Positions 40,512 to 49,050 of a stretch of 64,000 bases of DNA are shown here, piece by piece. The notes under the pieces were generated by a model. The model ran no database searches. It saw nothing but the letters and a program-made list of their open reading frames with translations, and was not told the DNA's origin. Made by a program: the position numbers and the translations under genes. The number at the start of each line of letters is the position of its first letter. Position 1 is the stretch's first letter. Origin of the DNA: Verrucomicrobiota bacterium (lineage in GTDB: Bacteria; Verrucomicrobiota; Verrucomicrobiia; Methylacidiphilales; UBA1321); NCBI GenBank assembly GCA_013286145.1, contig JABDGH010000007.1:1-64000 (forward strand), given 5' to 3'.

Positions 40512-41025
40512 CGGTAGCTCCTTTCAATTGATCTGCCAGTTGCTTGCGAATCCGGCTTAGTTTCACGCCAATATAATTTTCCGAAATACCGAGCACCTCG
40601 GCCATCTCCTGATAACTCAGTCCATCGAGGTGCATCAGCGCCAAAGAAATGTCCACCTTTGGCAATTGACGGATCGCGGCATATAGCCGTTCGACAATTT
40701 CCTGCTCTTGCAATGAATCCACATGGCTCGGCTGCATCTGGGGCGATTCGTCAAACTTCAAGAACGTCTCATGTCCCTCCCGTCGTCGCCGTTCACCACG
40801 CCGCCACGCAAGCATCGTGTTGAAAGCCACCCGATAAATCCAAGTTGTTTCTTTTGCTTCTTGTCGGAAGGCCGGAATCGACGACCAAATTTGGAGAAGT
40901 ATCTCCTGAAGCAAGTCGTCCTGATCTTGCGGTGTCGCCGTACACCCTCGCACCACTTTTAACATCAACCCAAGATGCTCATTGAACCATCGTCGGAAGA
41001 TCGCTTCTTGTTCTTGGGTGGTCAT
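40501..41025 (-). CDS. ECF-type RNA polymerase sigma factor
   Basis: About 174 residues from MTTQEQEAIFRRWFNEHLGL; an earlier ATG at 41040 is possible. Sigma-2 region: PQDQDDLLQEILLQIWSSIP, with WIYRVAFNTMLAWRR. Sigma-4 region: LSYQEMAEVLGISENYIGVK, ending in RIRKQLADQL. There is no region 1 or 3, the ECF pattern. It would direct RNA polymerase to a small stress or envelope regulon. Cotranscribed with the downstream membrane protein. The 130-bp upstream gap is shared with rpsO on the other strand. Confidence 0.9.
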   Translation of the reverse strand: MTTQEQEAIFRRWFNEHLGLMLKVVRGCTATPQDQDDLLQEILLQIWSSIPAFRQEAKETTWIYRVAFNTMLAWRRGERRRREGHETFLKFDESPQMQPSHVDSLQEQEIVERLYAAIRQLPKVDISLALMHLDGLSYQEMAEVLGISENYIGVKLSRIRKQLADQLKGATDGL

Positions 41026-41179
41026 GGAAAGAGTCTGCACTTGATTAAATAGTGACCGTACAGTGTCTTTCCTTACAAAGAATATGAACTGTTAATTCCA
41101 TCAAAAATTCTCCTCCCTGATAATTCCTATAAATTTACTTGCTCCCTGTGGCGACTCTGCTTTAATCGACCCTCACCTT

Positions 41180-41443
41180 ATGGAAGCAGCGCTGAAAACG
41201 GAATATACCAAGGAGTTCAAATTGCATGAGAAGGACACCGGCTCGGCCGATGTCCAGATCGCGCTCCTTACCCATCGTATCAATGACCTCACCAAGCACT
41301 TGCAACGGTTCACTAAGGACCATAGCTCGCGCCGGGGTCTCCTCATGATGGTTGCCCAGCGTAAAAAACTTCAGGATTACCTGAAACATTCCGATAGCGC
41401 CCGCTACGATAAGGTCATCCAAAAACTAAATCTGCGTAAGTAG
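41180..41443 (+). CDS. rpsO: 30S ribosomal protein S15
   Basis: 87 residues, nearly canonical: [20 protein letters not shown] with [19 protein letters not shown] and [21 protein letters not shown]15 binds 16S rRNA helices 20-22 and orders the central domain. It lies just before pnp, the conserved rpsO-pnp order, in which S15 and PNPase expression is often linked. Confidence 0.98.
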   Translation: MEAALKTEYTKEFKLHEKDTGSADVQIALLTHRINDLTKHLQRFTKDHSSRRGLLMMVAQRKKLQDYLKHSDSARYDKVIQKLNLRK

Positions 41444-41616
41444 TCTCCGCACCGCGAAAGGCCTTTCCGCCTGGCGGACAAGGTTATCCGGAAAACTTCA
41501 GAGTACAATTAACCTCATCGCCCCGTTCAGTTGGCCGTTCGGCGGTTGGGTTCATTGTCCTCTGCGTTTTCTTTTCCGGTTGGATGCCTGCATGCGCATC
41601 AACTCGAAAGAATAAC

Positions 41617-43776
41617 ATGTCCACCCCTACCACGGTGTCGGCTCCGTTTGGCGCCCACCCTATTATCATTGAAACCGGCAAGCTCGCCAAGCTGGCCGAT
41701 GGCGCCGTTACCGTCCGCTATGGCGATACCCTCGTCATCGTCACCGCCGTCTCCGCGACCAAAATCAAGGAAGGCCAGGATTTCTTCCCCCTGACCGTCG
41801 AATACCGCGAACGCGCGGCGGCCGTCGGCAAGATCCCCGGCGGTTACTTCAAGCGCGAAGGCCGTCCCTCGGAAAAGGAAATTCTCACCTGCCGCATGAC
41901 GGATCGCCCGCTGCGTCCTCTTTTCCCCAAGGGTTACCTCTACGACACGCAGATCATCACCACGCTCCTTTCCGCCGATGGCGAAAATGATCCTGATATC
42001 CTCAGCATCAACGGCGCTTCCGCCGCGCTATTGGTTTCCGATATTCCCTTCGGCGGCCCGATAGGCGCTGTCCGCGTCGGACGCATCGATGGCAAATTCG
42101 TCACGCAACCCACCCATGCCCAGATGGCGCTCAGCGACCTCGACCTCGTCTATGTCGGCTCGGAAACCGAGATCATCATGATCGAAGGCTCCGCGCAGGA
42201 ACTGCCCGAGGAGGAATTCAAGGCCGCACTCGTCTATGCGCAGAAGGAAGTGCAGATCGTCATCGGTCTCCAGAAGGATCTCGCCGCCAAGACCGCCAAG
42301 AAAAAACGCACGCTGCCTCTCTATGTGGTCAAGCCCGAGTTGGTTGATCTCGCCTACGGAATGGTCTCCACCCGCATCGAAGACGCCATCTACCGCCCCA
42401 GCAAGGTTGAGCGTTACGGCGCAGTCGGCGCACTCAAGGACGAAGTCGCCGTGGCCATCAAAGCCAAGTATCCCGAAGCGACCTCCTTCGACATCAGTTC
42501 CGCCTTCGACCAGGTTCAGATCAAGGCCTTCCGCGCCGCGATTCTCGACAAGCAGAAGCGCAGCGACGGACGTGCCGCCAAGGAGATTCGTCCCCTTTCC
42601 GGCGAAGTCGGCCTCCTCCCCCGCTCGCACGGTTCCTCCCTCTTCGCCCGTGGCGAAACCCAGGCGCTCTGCCTGGCCACCCTCGCCCCCAGCGACGAAG
42701 CCCAGGATCTCGATGGTTATACCGGCGGTGAAATCACCAAGCGTTTCATCCTCCATTACAACTTCCCTCCATTTTCGGTGGGCGAAACCGGTCGCGTGGG
42801 CGGCTTGAATCGTCGCGAAATCGGCCACGGCGCGCTCGCGGAGCGTTCGCTGCTCGCCGTTATTCCCGATGAGAACGACTTCCCCTACGCCATTCGCGTC
42901 TCCTCCGAAGTCATGGAATCGAACGGTTCCACCTCGATGGCCTCGGTCTGCGGCGGCTGCCTCTCCCTCATGGACGCAGGCGTGCCGATCCACACCCCGG
43001 TCGCCGGCATCTCCGTCGGTCTCGTCACCGACTACGACGATAATGACAACCTGAAGCGTTATCTCCTCCTCGACGATATTCTCGGTTCCGAGGATCACTA
43101 CGGCGACATGGATTTCAAGTTGTGCGGAACAAAGACGGGCGTCACCGGCTTCCAGCTCGATCTCAAGCTGGCTGGCATCCCTCTTCACCTCATGAACGAA
43201 GCCATCGACCAGGCGAAGAAATCGCGCACCGCGATTCTCGAATTCATGCAGACCGTCATCGACGCGCCTCGCGGTGAACTTTCGCAGTTCGCCCCGCGCA
43301 TCGAGACGATCCAGATCAATCCCGAAAAGATCGGTCTCGTGATCGGCCCCGGCGGCAAGAACATCAAGAGCATCGTGGCCGAGACCGGCGCCGAAATTAA
43401 CATCGAGGACGATGGTCGCGTGAAAATCTACTCTTCCAATGGCGACGCCATGCAACGGGCCAAGGAAATCATCCTCGGCATGGTGGGCGACATCGAAGTC
43501 GGCAAGATTTATCGGGGCCGTGTGGTGACAATCAAGGACTTCGGCGCATTCGTCGAGGTGCTCCCCGGCAAGGACGGCCTGGTTCATATTTCCGAATGGT
43601 CCGACACCCGCATCAACCGCATGGACGACGCCGCGAAAGTTGGCGACGAAGTGTGGGTGAAATGCGTCGGCCAGGACGACAAGGGTCGCTCCAAGCTCAG
43701 CCGCAAGGCCGCGATGAAGGAACGCGCCGCCGCTGGTCTTGAAACCCCCGCTGCCGCTCCCGTCAAAACCGCTTAA
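41617..43776 (+). CDS. pnp: Polyribonucleotide nucleotidyltransferase (PNPase)
   Basis: About 719 residues from MSTPTTVSAPFGAHPIIIET; the frame is open from an ATG at 41584. PNPase degrades RNA from the 3' end with phosphate. Two RNase PH domains are visible: FFPLTVEYRERAAAVGKIPG with FKREGRPSEKEILTCRMTDR (first), and KRSDGRAAKEIRPLSGEVG with SLFARGETQALC and RREIGHGALAERSLLAVIP (second). A KH domain (KIGLVIGPGGKNIKSIV) and an S1 domain (GKIYRGRVVTIKDFGAFVEV) end the protein. The rpsO-pnp gap contains the palindromes GAAAGGCCTTTC and CCGCCTGGCGG. Confidence 0.98.
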   Translation: MSTPTTVSAPFGAHPIIIETGKLAKLADGAVTVRYGDTLVIVTAVSATKIKEGQDFFPLTVEYRERAAAVGKIPGGYFKREGRPSEKEILTCRMTDRPLRPLFPKGYLYDTQIITTLLSADGENDPDILSINGASAALLVSDIPFGGPIGAVRVGRIDGKFVTQPTHAQMALSDLDLVYVGSETEIIMIEGSAQELPEEEFKAALVYAQKEVQIVIGLQKDLAAKTAKKKRTLPLYVVKPELVDLAYGMVSTRIEDAIYRPSKVERYGAVGALKDEVAVAIKAKYPEATSFDISSAFDQVQIKAFRAAILDKQKRSDGRAAKEIRPLSGEVGLLPRSHGSSLFARGETQALCLATLAPSDEAQDLDGYTGGEITKRFILHYNFPPFSVGETGRVGGLNRREIGHGALAERSLLAVIPDENDFPYAIRVSSEVMESNGSTSMASVCGGCLSLMDAGVPIHTPVAGISVGLVTDYDDNDNLKRYLLLDDILGSEDHYGDMDFKLCGTKTGVTGFQLDLKLAGIPLHLMNEAIDQAKKSRTAILEFMQTVIDAPRGELSQFAPRIETIQINPEKIGLVIGPGGKNIKSIVAETGAEINIEDDGRVKIYSSNGDAMQRAKEIILGMVGDIEVGKIYRGRVVTIKDFGAFVEVLPGKDGLVHISEWSDTRINRMDDAAKVGDEVWVKCVGQDDKGRSKLSRKAAMKERAAAGLETPAAAPVKTA

Positions 43777-43810
43777 ACCCGTCATCTCAACTCCAAACCA
43801 AGGAAAATAT

Positions 43811-44290
43811 ATGTCACTTAAAATTGGAACCAAAGCCCCTGATTTCACCCTCAAGACCAAAACCGCGCAGGGACTGGAAGATGTCAAACTCAGCGACAAC
43901 TTCGGCAAAAAGAACACGGTTTTGCTCTTCTTCCCACTCGCCTTCACCGGCGTTTGCACCCAGGAACTATGCGACGTTTCCGGGGGCATCTCCGCCTACG
44001 AAAGCCTCAATGCCGTTGTTTATGGCATCAGCGTGGACAGCCCGTTCGCGCAGGAAGCCTGGGCGCAGAAGGAAAAGATCACCATCAAGCTCCTGAGCGA
44101 TCTGAACAAGACCGTGACCAAGGCTTACGGGGTTCTTTTTCCGGCTTTGGCCGGAATCGGCGATACCTCCGCGCGCGCCGCTGTGGTGATCGACAAGGAA
44201 GGCACCATTGTTTATGAGGAACAGACTGCCACGCCAAAGGATTTACCCAATTTCAATGCGGTAAAAGAAGCGCTGTCGAAACTGAAATAA
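43811..44290 (+). CDS. Peroxiredoxin (AhpE/TSA-like)
   Basis: 159 residues from MSLKIGTKAPDFTLKTKTAQ. Thioredoxin fold with the peroxidatic Cys in FPLAFTGVCTQELCDVSGGI (TxxCT-type site). A second Cys five residues later could serve as a resolving residue. It ends in FNAVKEALSKLK. Removes hydrogen or organic peroxides using thiol electrons. The gene starts 34 bp after pnp with GGAAAATAT before the ATG. Confidence 0.9.
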   Translation: MSLKIGTKAPDFTLKTKTAQGLEDVKLSDNFGKKNTVLLFFPLAFTGVCTQELCDVSGGISAYESLNAVVYGISVDSPFAQEAWAQKEKITIKLLSDLNKTVTKAYGVLFPALAGIGDTSARAAVVIDKEGTIVYEEQTATPKDLPNFNAVKEALSKLK

Positions 44291-44315
44291 TCATTATTCC
44301 AACCAGGATAAACTT

Positions 44316-44546
44316 ATGAGCATCAGCACCGATATTTCCCAGCCTGCCGAGGATTTGAAGACCCAGGCCAAGGCGACCGTCCGCAAGGTCAGCGAGCAGA
44401 TCACCGAGCAGGCCAACTACCTGCGCGATGCCACCGCCACCGCCCGCTACAACACCGAGGACTTCATCCAGAATAACCCCTGGCAGTCGGTGGCGATTGC
44501 TGCGGGCATCGGATTCCTCGTTGGGGTCATCGTCACGCGACGCTAG
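44316..44546 (+). CDS. DUF883-family protein (ElaB/YqjD-like)
   Basis: 76 residues: a charged amphipathic helix (PAEDLKTQAKATVRKVSEQI, with RDATATARYNTEDFIQNNPW) followed by one C-terminal membrane anchor, VAIAAGIGFLVGVIVTRR. This is the architecture of ElaB/YqjD, inner-membrane tail-anchored proteins that bind stationary-phase ribosomes in E. coli. It lies 26 bp after the peroxiredoxin, so they are probably cotranscribed. Confidence 0.85.
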   Translation: MSISTDISQPAEDLKTQAKATVRKVSEQITEQANYLRDATATARYNTEDFIQNNPWQSVAIAAGIGFLVGVIVTRR

Positions 44547-44553
44547 TAGTCAC

Positions 44554-44586
44554 TGATTTTTGACGGAATTACGGAATTAACGGAAT
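44554..44586. repeat. Second copy of the GACGGAATTACGGAATTAACGG repeat
   Basis: The same 33-nt sequence as at 2300-2332, apart from one T in the T-run. No inverted arm is found next to this copy. Confidence 0.75.
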
Positions 44587-44600
44587 GAGTTTGATTGGGT

Positions 44601-44625
44601 GGCCCGGACTACTTCGTTGTCCGGG
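44601..44625. terminator. Hairpin between DUF883 and lpxA genes
   Basis: GCCCGGAC at 44601-44608 pairs perfectly with GTCCGGGC at 44618-44625, followed by GCGCGCAGCGCGC. It lies between convergent genes, so it may terminate transcription in both directions. Confidence 0.45.
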
Positions 44626-44660
44626 CGCGCGCAGCGCGCAGGAGGCAGCTCAATGCTGTG

Positions 44661-45467
44661 CTACACCGCTCCCGCCAACGGCTCGGGACGAATGACGCCG
44701 CGCTGGGTGGTGCGGAAGAACTCGGTCAGGACTTTGACGTGCTGGTGGGAAGCATCCCCGGAAGTCTCGATTTTCTCGACTGCCTGGGAAAAGTTGAGCG
44801 TCTTGTCGGCGAGGATGCGGTAGGCACGACGCAACGCTTTGATGTCATCTTGCGAAAACCCGCGTCGTTCCAGCCCGACGTGATTCACGCCGCGTAAATT
44901 CGCCGGGTTGCCATCGACAATCAGGTAGGGCGGCACGTCCTGCACGATCTTGGCACAGCCGCCGATGATCGAATGCGCCCCGACGCGACAGAACTGATGC
45001 ACGGCGCTCAGGCCGCTAATGATCGCATAATCACCCACCACGACATGACCCGCCAAGGTGGCGTTGTTGGAAAAGATGGTGTTGTTCCCCACGACGCAGT
45101 TGTGCGCGATGTGCGAATAGGCGAGGAAAAGATTCCCGTTGCCGATGATCGTTTTTTCACCCACGCCCGTGCCGCGATGGACGGTGGAAAATTCGCGGAA
45201 AGTATTGCCCTCGCCGATTTCGAGGTGGGTCGGTTCGCCCTGGTACTTCAAGTCCTGCGTCTTAAAACCGATGGCCGCATAGGGAAAGAATTCGTTGCGC
45301 GGCCCGATTTTGCTCGGGCCTTCAATCGTGGCGTGATGCCCGACACGGCAACCATCTCCTAATTCCACCCCGGCACCGATCACGGCATAAGGCCCAACCT
45401 GCACGGCAACGCCGAACGTGGCTTTCGGGTCAACGATGGCGGTGGGATGAATAAGCGATTCCGTCAT
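44661..45467 (-). CDS. lpxA: UDP-N-acetylglucosamine acyltransferase LpxA
   Basis: First enzyme of lipid A synthesis. 268 residues from MTESLIHPTAIVDPKATFGV. The left-handed beta-helix hexapeptide repeats are clear (VGPYAVIGAGVELGDGCRVG, ATLAGHVVVGDYAIISGLSA), as is the catalytic His region YSHIAHNCVVG. The C-terminal helical domain has KALRRAYRILADKTLN. It lies 17 bp after lpxC/fabZ in a common operon. Confidence 0.97.
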   Translation of the reverse strand: MTESLIHPTAIVDPKATFGVAVQVGPYAVIGAGVELGDGCRVGHHATIEGPSKIGPRNEFFPYAAIGFKTQDLKYQGEPTHLEIGEGNTFREFSTVHRGTGVGEKTIIGNGNLFLAYSHIAHNCVVGNNTIFSNNATLAGHVVVGDYAIISGLSAVHQFCRVGAHSIIGGCAKIVQDVPPYLIVDGNPANLRGVNHVGLERRGFSQDDIKALRRAYRILADKTLNFSQAVEKIETSGDASHQHVKVLTEFFRTTQRGVIRPEPLAGAV

Positions 45468-45484
45468 GACTATTGCTATAAATT

Positions 45485-46801
45485 CTAAGGATCGACGAGG
45501 CCGAACATCAATTCGCCTTCCGAAACGATATCGTTTTTCACCCGGCAAAGGCACGAGGCCTTGGCGATTTTCCCGCGCGCCTTGGTCAATTCAACCTCGA
45601 TAATCAGCGTGTCGCCCGGCAAGACCGGCTTGCGGAATTTCACTTTGTCCGCGCTCATAAAATAACCGAGCTTCCCGCCACCGCTGAAAGTGCGGCACAT
45701 GAGAAGACTCGCGACCTGGGCCATCGCCTCGACCTGAAGCACGCCCGGCATGACCGGATGCCCCGGGAAATGACCGGGGAAGAAAGGTTCGTTCATCGTC
45801 ACCGCTTTTTGGCCAACGGCCTTGGTCTCACCTTCAAACGAGAGAATCCGATCGACGAGCAGAAAAGGATAGCGATGCGGCAGGATTTTCATGATGTCCT
45901 GGGTATCCATCCCGCCCTCGCCGGTGGGAACATACTCCATGGGCAGGCGTTGCGACTGCCGCTGCTTGTATTGCTTGTAAATTTCGCGCGCCAGTTCGAC
46001 GTTGAGTGCGTGGCTCGGTTTGACGGCGTAAATATGGGCCTTCAATCGACAAGGAAAAAGGCTCAAGTCGCCGATGATATCGAGGATCTTGTGCCGGACA
46101 AATTCGTCCTCATAACGAAGCGGTTCGCGCGAAAGAATCGCGTCGCCGCGAATCACCACCGCATTTTCCAGGCTACCCCCCTTGATGAGCCCCTTCTCCA
46201 TCAGGGGTTGAACTTCCTCGTAAAAAACAAAGGTGCGGGCCAGCGCGATCTCCTTCGCGTAGTTGCCGGTCTCAGGATTCCAGGTGCGATATTGCGTGTG
46301 TTTACCGATATGATTGGCATTCGTGCAACTGATCTCAAAGCGATCCGAGGGCCATGCGATGATATAGCCGCCGTCGCGACTGGTCACACGCACCGGCTCG
46401 TGCAGTTCGTATTCGGCCACGGTCGCATCGAGTTCCTGCTTGCCGGCTTTGTCGAGCATTTCAATAAAGTGCTTGCTGCTGCCGTCGCCGATCGGTGGTT
46501 CGTTGGCGTCGATCTCAATCAGGGCATTATCGATTCCGCAACCGCGCAACGCGGAGAGCAGATGCTCGACGGTATGAATCTTCACGCTGCCCTCGCCGAG
46601 GGTTGTCGCGCGCTCGACCTGCTTCACATTATCGATATGCGCGGCGACGGTCGGTTCGTCGGCTAGGTCGATGCGCTTGAAAACGTAGCCCGTGTTCGCC
46701 GCCGCCGGTTTGACGGTAAGCGTGACATCGGAACCGGTATGTAATGCGGAGCCTTTGACCGACTGGGGTTCGCGCACTGTGGTTTGCTTGAGACTGGCCA
46801 T
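45485..46801 (-). CDS. lpxC/fabZ: LpxC-FabZ bifunctional protein
   Basis: 438 residues. The N-terminal part (about 1-285) is LpxC, the zinc deacetylase committing to lipid A: KIHTVEHLLSALRGCGIDNA (zinc His), FIEMLDKAGKQELD, ARTFVFYEEVQPLMEKGLIK and FVRHKILDIIGDLSLF. The C-terminal part (from about 290) is FabZ, the (3R)-hydroxyacyl-ACP dehydratase: ILPHRYPFLLVDRILSFEGE, MNEPFFPGHFPGHPVMPGVL and EAMAQVASLLMCRTFSG. Both parts look complete and both are in one frame. Such fusions occur in Bacteroidota and some other phyla. FabZ supplies the competing fatty-acid branch, so the fusion could balance the two pathways. Confidence 0.97.
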   Translation of the reverse strand: MASLKQTTVREPQSVKGSALHTGSDVTLTVKPAAANTGYVFKRIDLADEPTVAAHIDNVKQVERATTLGEGSVKIHTVEHLLSALRGCGIDNALIEIDANEPPIGDGSSKHFIEMLDKAGKQELDATVAEYELHEPVRVTSRDGGYIIAWPSDRFEISCTNANHIGKHTQYRTWNPETGNYAKEIALARTFVFYEEVQPLMEKGLIKGGSLENAVVIRGDAILSREPLRYEDEFVRHKILDIIGDLSLFPCRLKAHIYAVKPSHALNVELAREIYKQYKQRQSQRLPMEYVPTGEGGMDTQDIMKILPHRYPFLLVDRILSFEGETKAVGQKAVTMNEPFFPGHFPGHPVMPGVLQVEAMAQVASLLMCRTFSGGGKLGYFMSADKVKFRKPVLPGDTLIIEVELTKARGKIAKASCLCRVKNDIVSEGELMFGLVDP

Positions 46802-46852
46802 AGGGGATGTAACCGTTTTTGCGCGGGATTGGCAACCTTCTGTAAACGCCTT

Positions 46853-47146
46853 GTCATCCTGAGCGAAGCCGAGCCGTTGAGTTTTGGACTGGCTTGAGGC
46901 TTACTCGAGGCGAAGTCGAAGGACCTTGCTGTCTTAAACGAGAAGTGCGAGTGGCTTCACAAGATTTGAAGCCCCAGAAATATATCTCGCTTGTCACTTC
47001 AGGCGAAAAAGCGAGATCCACTGCGGGTTAACCAATCTACTGGCGTATTTCACGTCCATCGTGAATTCAGGCCATATCCCTCGACTGCGGTTCGGGCTAA
47101 CAATGCGCTCAAACACACTTAGCGACTCACCTCCGCTCGGGATGAC
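46853..47146. repeat. Composite repeat element of about 293 bp (copy 2)
   Basis: Starts GTCATCCTGAGCGAAGCCGAG, ends CCTCCGCTCGGGATGAC. The inner landmarks (CGCTTGTC, CCATATCCCTCGACTGCGG, GCGCTCAAACA) occur in the same order as in the copy at 18913. It fills most of the 374-bp gap between lpxC/fabZ and the GlcF-like gene. Confidence 0.75.
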
Positions 47147-47175
47147 AGCTTGAAAGAGAATCATTACTGCCGTCC

Positions 47176-48468
47176 CTACCGACGATAAGCCCGTGCGAGC
47201 AAAGTAACCGGATGCACGACTTCGACTGGCGTGCCGCGAGCCGCCAGGCCATTCTGGATTTGGAGCAGGCAACCCGGATTGCCCGCAGCCACAATGGTCG
47301 CACCCGTTGTTGCGATATGATCCAATTTGCGCTGTAAAAGTTTGTCGGCCATCTCGGGCTGGATGAGATTGTAAATGCCAGCGCTGCCACAGCACCACAT
47401 CGACTCGGGAAGCGGCACGACATCAAGTCCCGGTATTTTTGCCAACAGTTCGCGTGGCTGGGCCGTGATTTTTTGCCCGTGGCAAAGATGACATGCGTCG
47501 TGATATGTCACGCGACTATTCGCGGCAGATTTTTCGGGCACCCGAATGCCGATCTCGACGAGCCATTCGCTGATATCCTTCACCTTTTCCGACCATTGCC
47601 GCGCTTTTGCCGCGTAGCGCGGGTCGTCGTGGAGCAGGCGATCAAAATGCTTGAGATGCGAACCGCAACCGGCGGCATTCGTGATTATCGCATCGAGTCG
47701 ATCCAGGTCGAAATAATCGAGGAGCCGCCGTGCGTAATCTTTCGCCGTCTCATATTTACCGTTGTGGGCGTGAAGCGAACCACAACAGCCCTGCTGCGGT
47801 GGCGTGATCACCACGCAACCATTGGCGCGTAGAACATCCGCCGTGTCTCGGTTCACATCGCTGTAGGCCAAGTCCTGCACACAGCCCGTAAGCAACCCGA
47901 CCCGGTAACTGGCTTCCCCCTCGGCAGGCTCCTCGGGCGCGATGAGATCGGGTGAGAAATGACGTCGGATCGTCGGCGTCTTGGCTTCCATCACCCGCAA
48001 CGATTTTGGCAGGAGTCTCAATAATCCTGAGCCTCGCACCAATTTTTGCAGTCCGATGCCTTGATAAAACCAAAGCAACCGTCCCATCAAACGGAGACGC
48101 CATTGCTTATAAAGAACCACATCGAGCAGAACCCAGCGCAGGAGACGACGTGGCGGTGATGACAAAGCCTGGCTACGCTCCGCCTCGGCGCGCGCCATCT
48201 CGAAAAGCTGGGTGTAATCGACTCCCGCTGGACACGCCGTTTCGCAAGCGAGGCACCCGAGGCAAAAATACATTTCATCCGCAAAAGCTTTTTTGGCTTC
48301 GAGCTGGCCATCCGCAATCGCCCGCATAAGCGCGATACGCCCGCGCGGGCTGTTTCTCTCGATCTTAGTTTCAACGTAGGTGGGGCAGGTGGGCAGACAC
48401 ATCCCGCAATGCATGCATTGCTGCACCACGGAGTAATCGAGATCCTTGAGATAGCTCACTGCAACCAA
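47176..48468 (-). CDS. glcF: Glycolate oxidase iron-sulfur subunit-like protein
   Basis: 430 residues. Two 4Fe-4S motifs near the N-terminus, CMHCGMCLPTCP and CLGCLACETACP, are followed by two Cys-rich CCG domains (VVITPPQQGCCGSLHAHNGK with ITNAAGCGSHLKHF, and YHDACHLCHGQKITAQPREL with PESMWCCGSAGIYNLI). This is the GlcF/heterodisulfide-reductase-subunit pattern that relays electrons from a flavin 2-hydroxyacid oxidase. No glcD or glcE is nearby, so the flavoprotein partner must be elsewhere. The start is a TTG at 48468 or a GTG at 48459. Confidence 0.85.
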   Translation of the reverse strand: MVAVSYLKDLDYSVVQQCMHCGMCLPTCPTYVETKIERNSPRGRIALMRAIADGQLEAKKAFADEMYFCLGCLACETACPAGVDYTQLFEMARAEAERSQALSSPPRRLLRWVLLDVVLYKQWRLRLMGRLLWFYQGIGLQKLVRGSGLLRLLPKSLRVMEAKTPTIRRHFSPDLIAPEEPAEGEASYRVGLLTGCVQDLAYSDVNRDTADVLRANGCVVITPPQQGCCGSLHAHNGKYETAKDYARRLLDYFDLDRLDAIITNAAGCGSHLKHFDRLLHDDPRYAAKARQWSEKVKDISEWLVEIGIRVPEKSAANSRVTYHDACHLCHGQKITAQPRELLAKIPGLDVVPLPESMWCCGSAGIYNLIQPEMADKLLQRKLDHIATTGATIVAAGNPGCLLQIQNGLAARGTPVEVVHPVTLLARAYRR

Positions 48469-48515
48469 AATGGCATTTGACCCGCGCGATACAAGAATCT
48501 ATCTCATCCTATCTC

Positions 48516-48974
48516 ATGAACCAACCTGCCGTCGGCACCGCTGCACCCTCTTTTTCCGCTCCCGATCAGTCGGGTAAAACCGTCTCGCTTTCCGATTTCA
48601 AGGGCAAGACGGTGATCCTCTATTTTTATCCGAAGGACGACACGCCGGGCTGCACGGTGGAAGCCTGCTCCTTTCGCGACGAACAAACCGTTTTCAAGAA
48701 AAAGGGAGCCGTGATCATTGGCGTCAGCCCGGATAACGCCAAGGCGCACACAAAATTTATCGAAAAGTTTACGCTGCCCTTCACCCTTCTCTCCGATGCC
48801 GATCATAAGATCGCCGAGGCTTATGGCGTCTGGGTCGAGAAAAGCATGTATGGCCGAAAATATATGGGAATGGAACGGAGCACGTTCGTCATTGATTCGA
48901 CAGGAAAATTGAAGGCCATTTACCGCAAGGTGAAGCCCGCCGAGCACGTTGCCGAGGTCCTGGCACGGCTTTAA
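48516..48974 (+). CDS. bcp: Thiol peroxidase, BCP/PrxQ type
   Basis: 152 residues from MNQPAVGTAAPSFSAPDQSG. The motif YFYPKDDTPGCTVEACSFRD gives the peroxidatic Cys with a resolving Cys five residues on, typical of the atypical 2-Cys PrxQ/BCP class. Then comes VIIGVSPDNAKAHTKFIEKF and RSTFVIDSTGKLKAIYRKV. Reduces peroxides with thioredoxin. Divergent from the GlcF-like gene. Confidence 0.95.
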   Translation: MNQPAVGTAAPSFSAPDQSGKTVSLSDFKGKTVILYFYPKDDTPGCTVEACSFRDEQTVFKKKGAVIIGVSPDNAKAHTKFIEKFTLPFTLLSDADHKIAEAYGVWVEKSMYGRKYMGMERSTFVIDSTGKLKAIYRKVKPAEHVAEVLARL

Positions 48975-49050
48975 TTGGTCATCCCGGCAAAATCAGTGTC
49001 GAAAACCATTGACGCATCTCGATATGTGGATGTAAGTCCTTGAGAGGAAA

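Noticed and set aside
42028-43989. A 653-codon open frame antisense to pnp
   Set aside because: Same cause; pnp has all its domains, and the antisense product is low in normal residue patterns.
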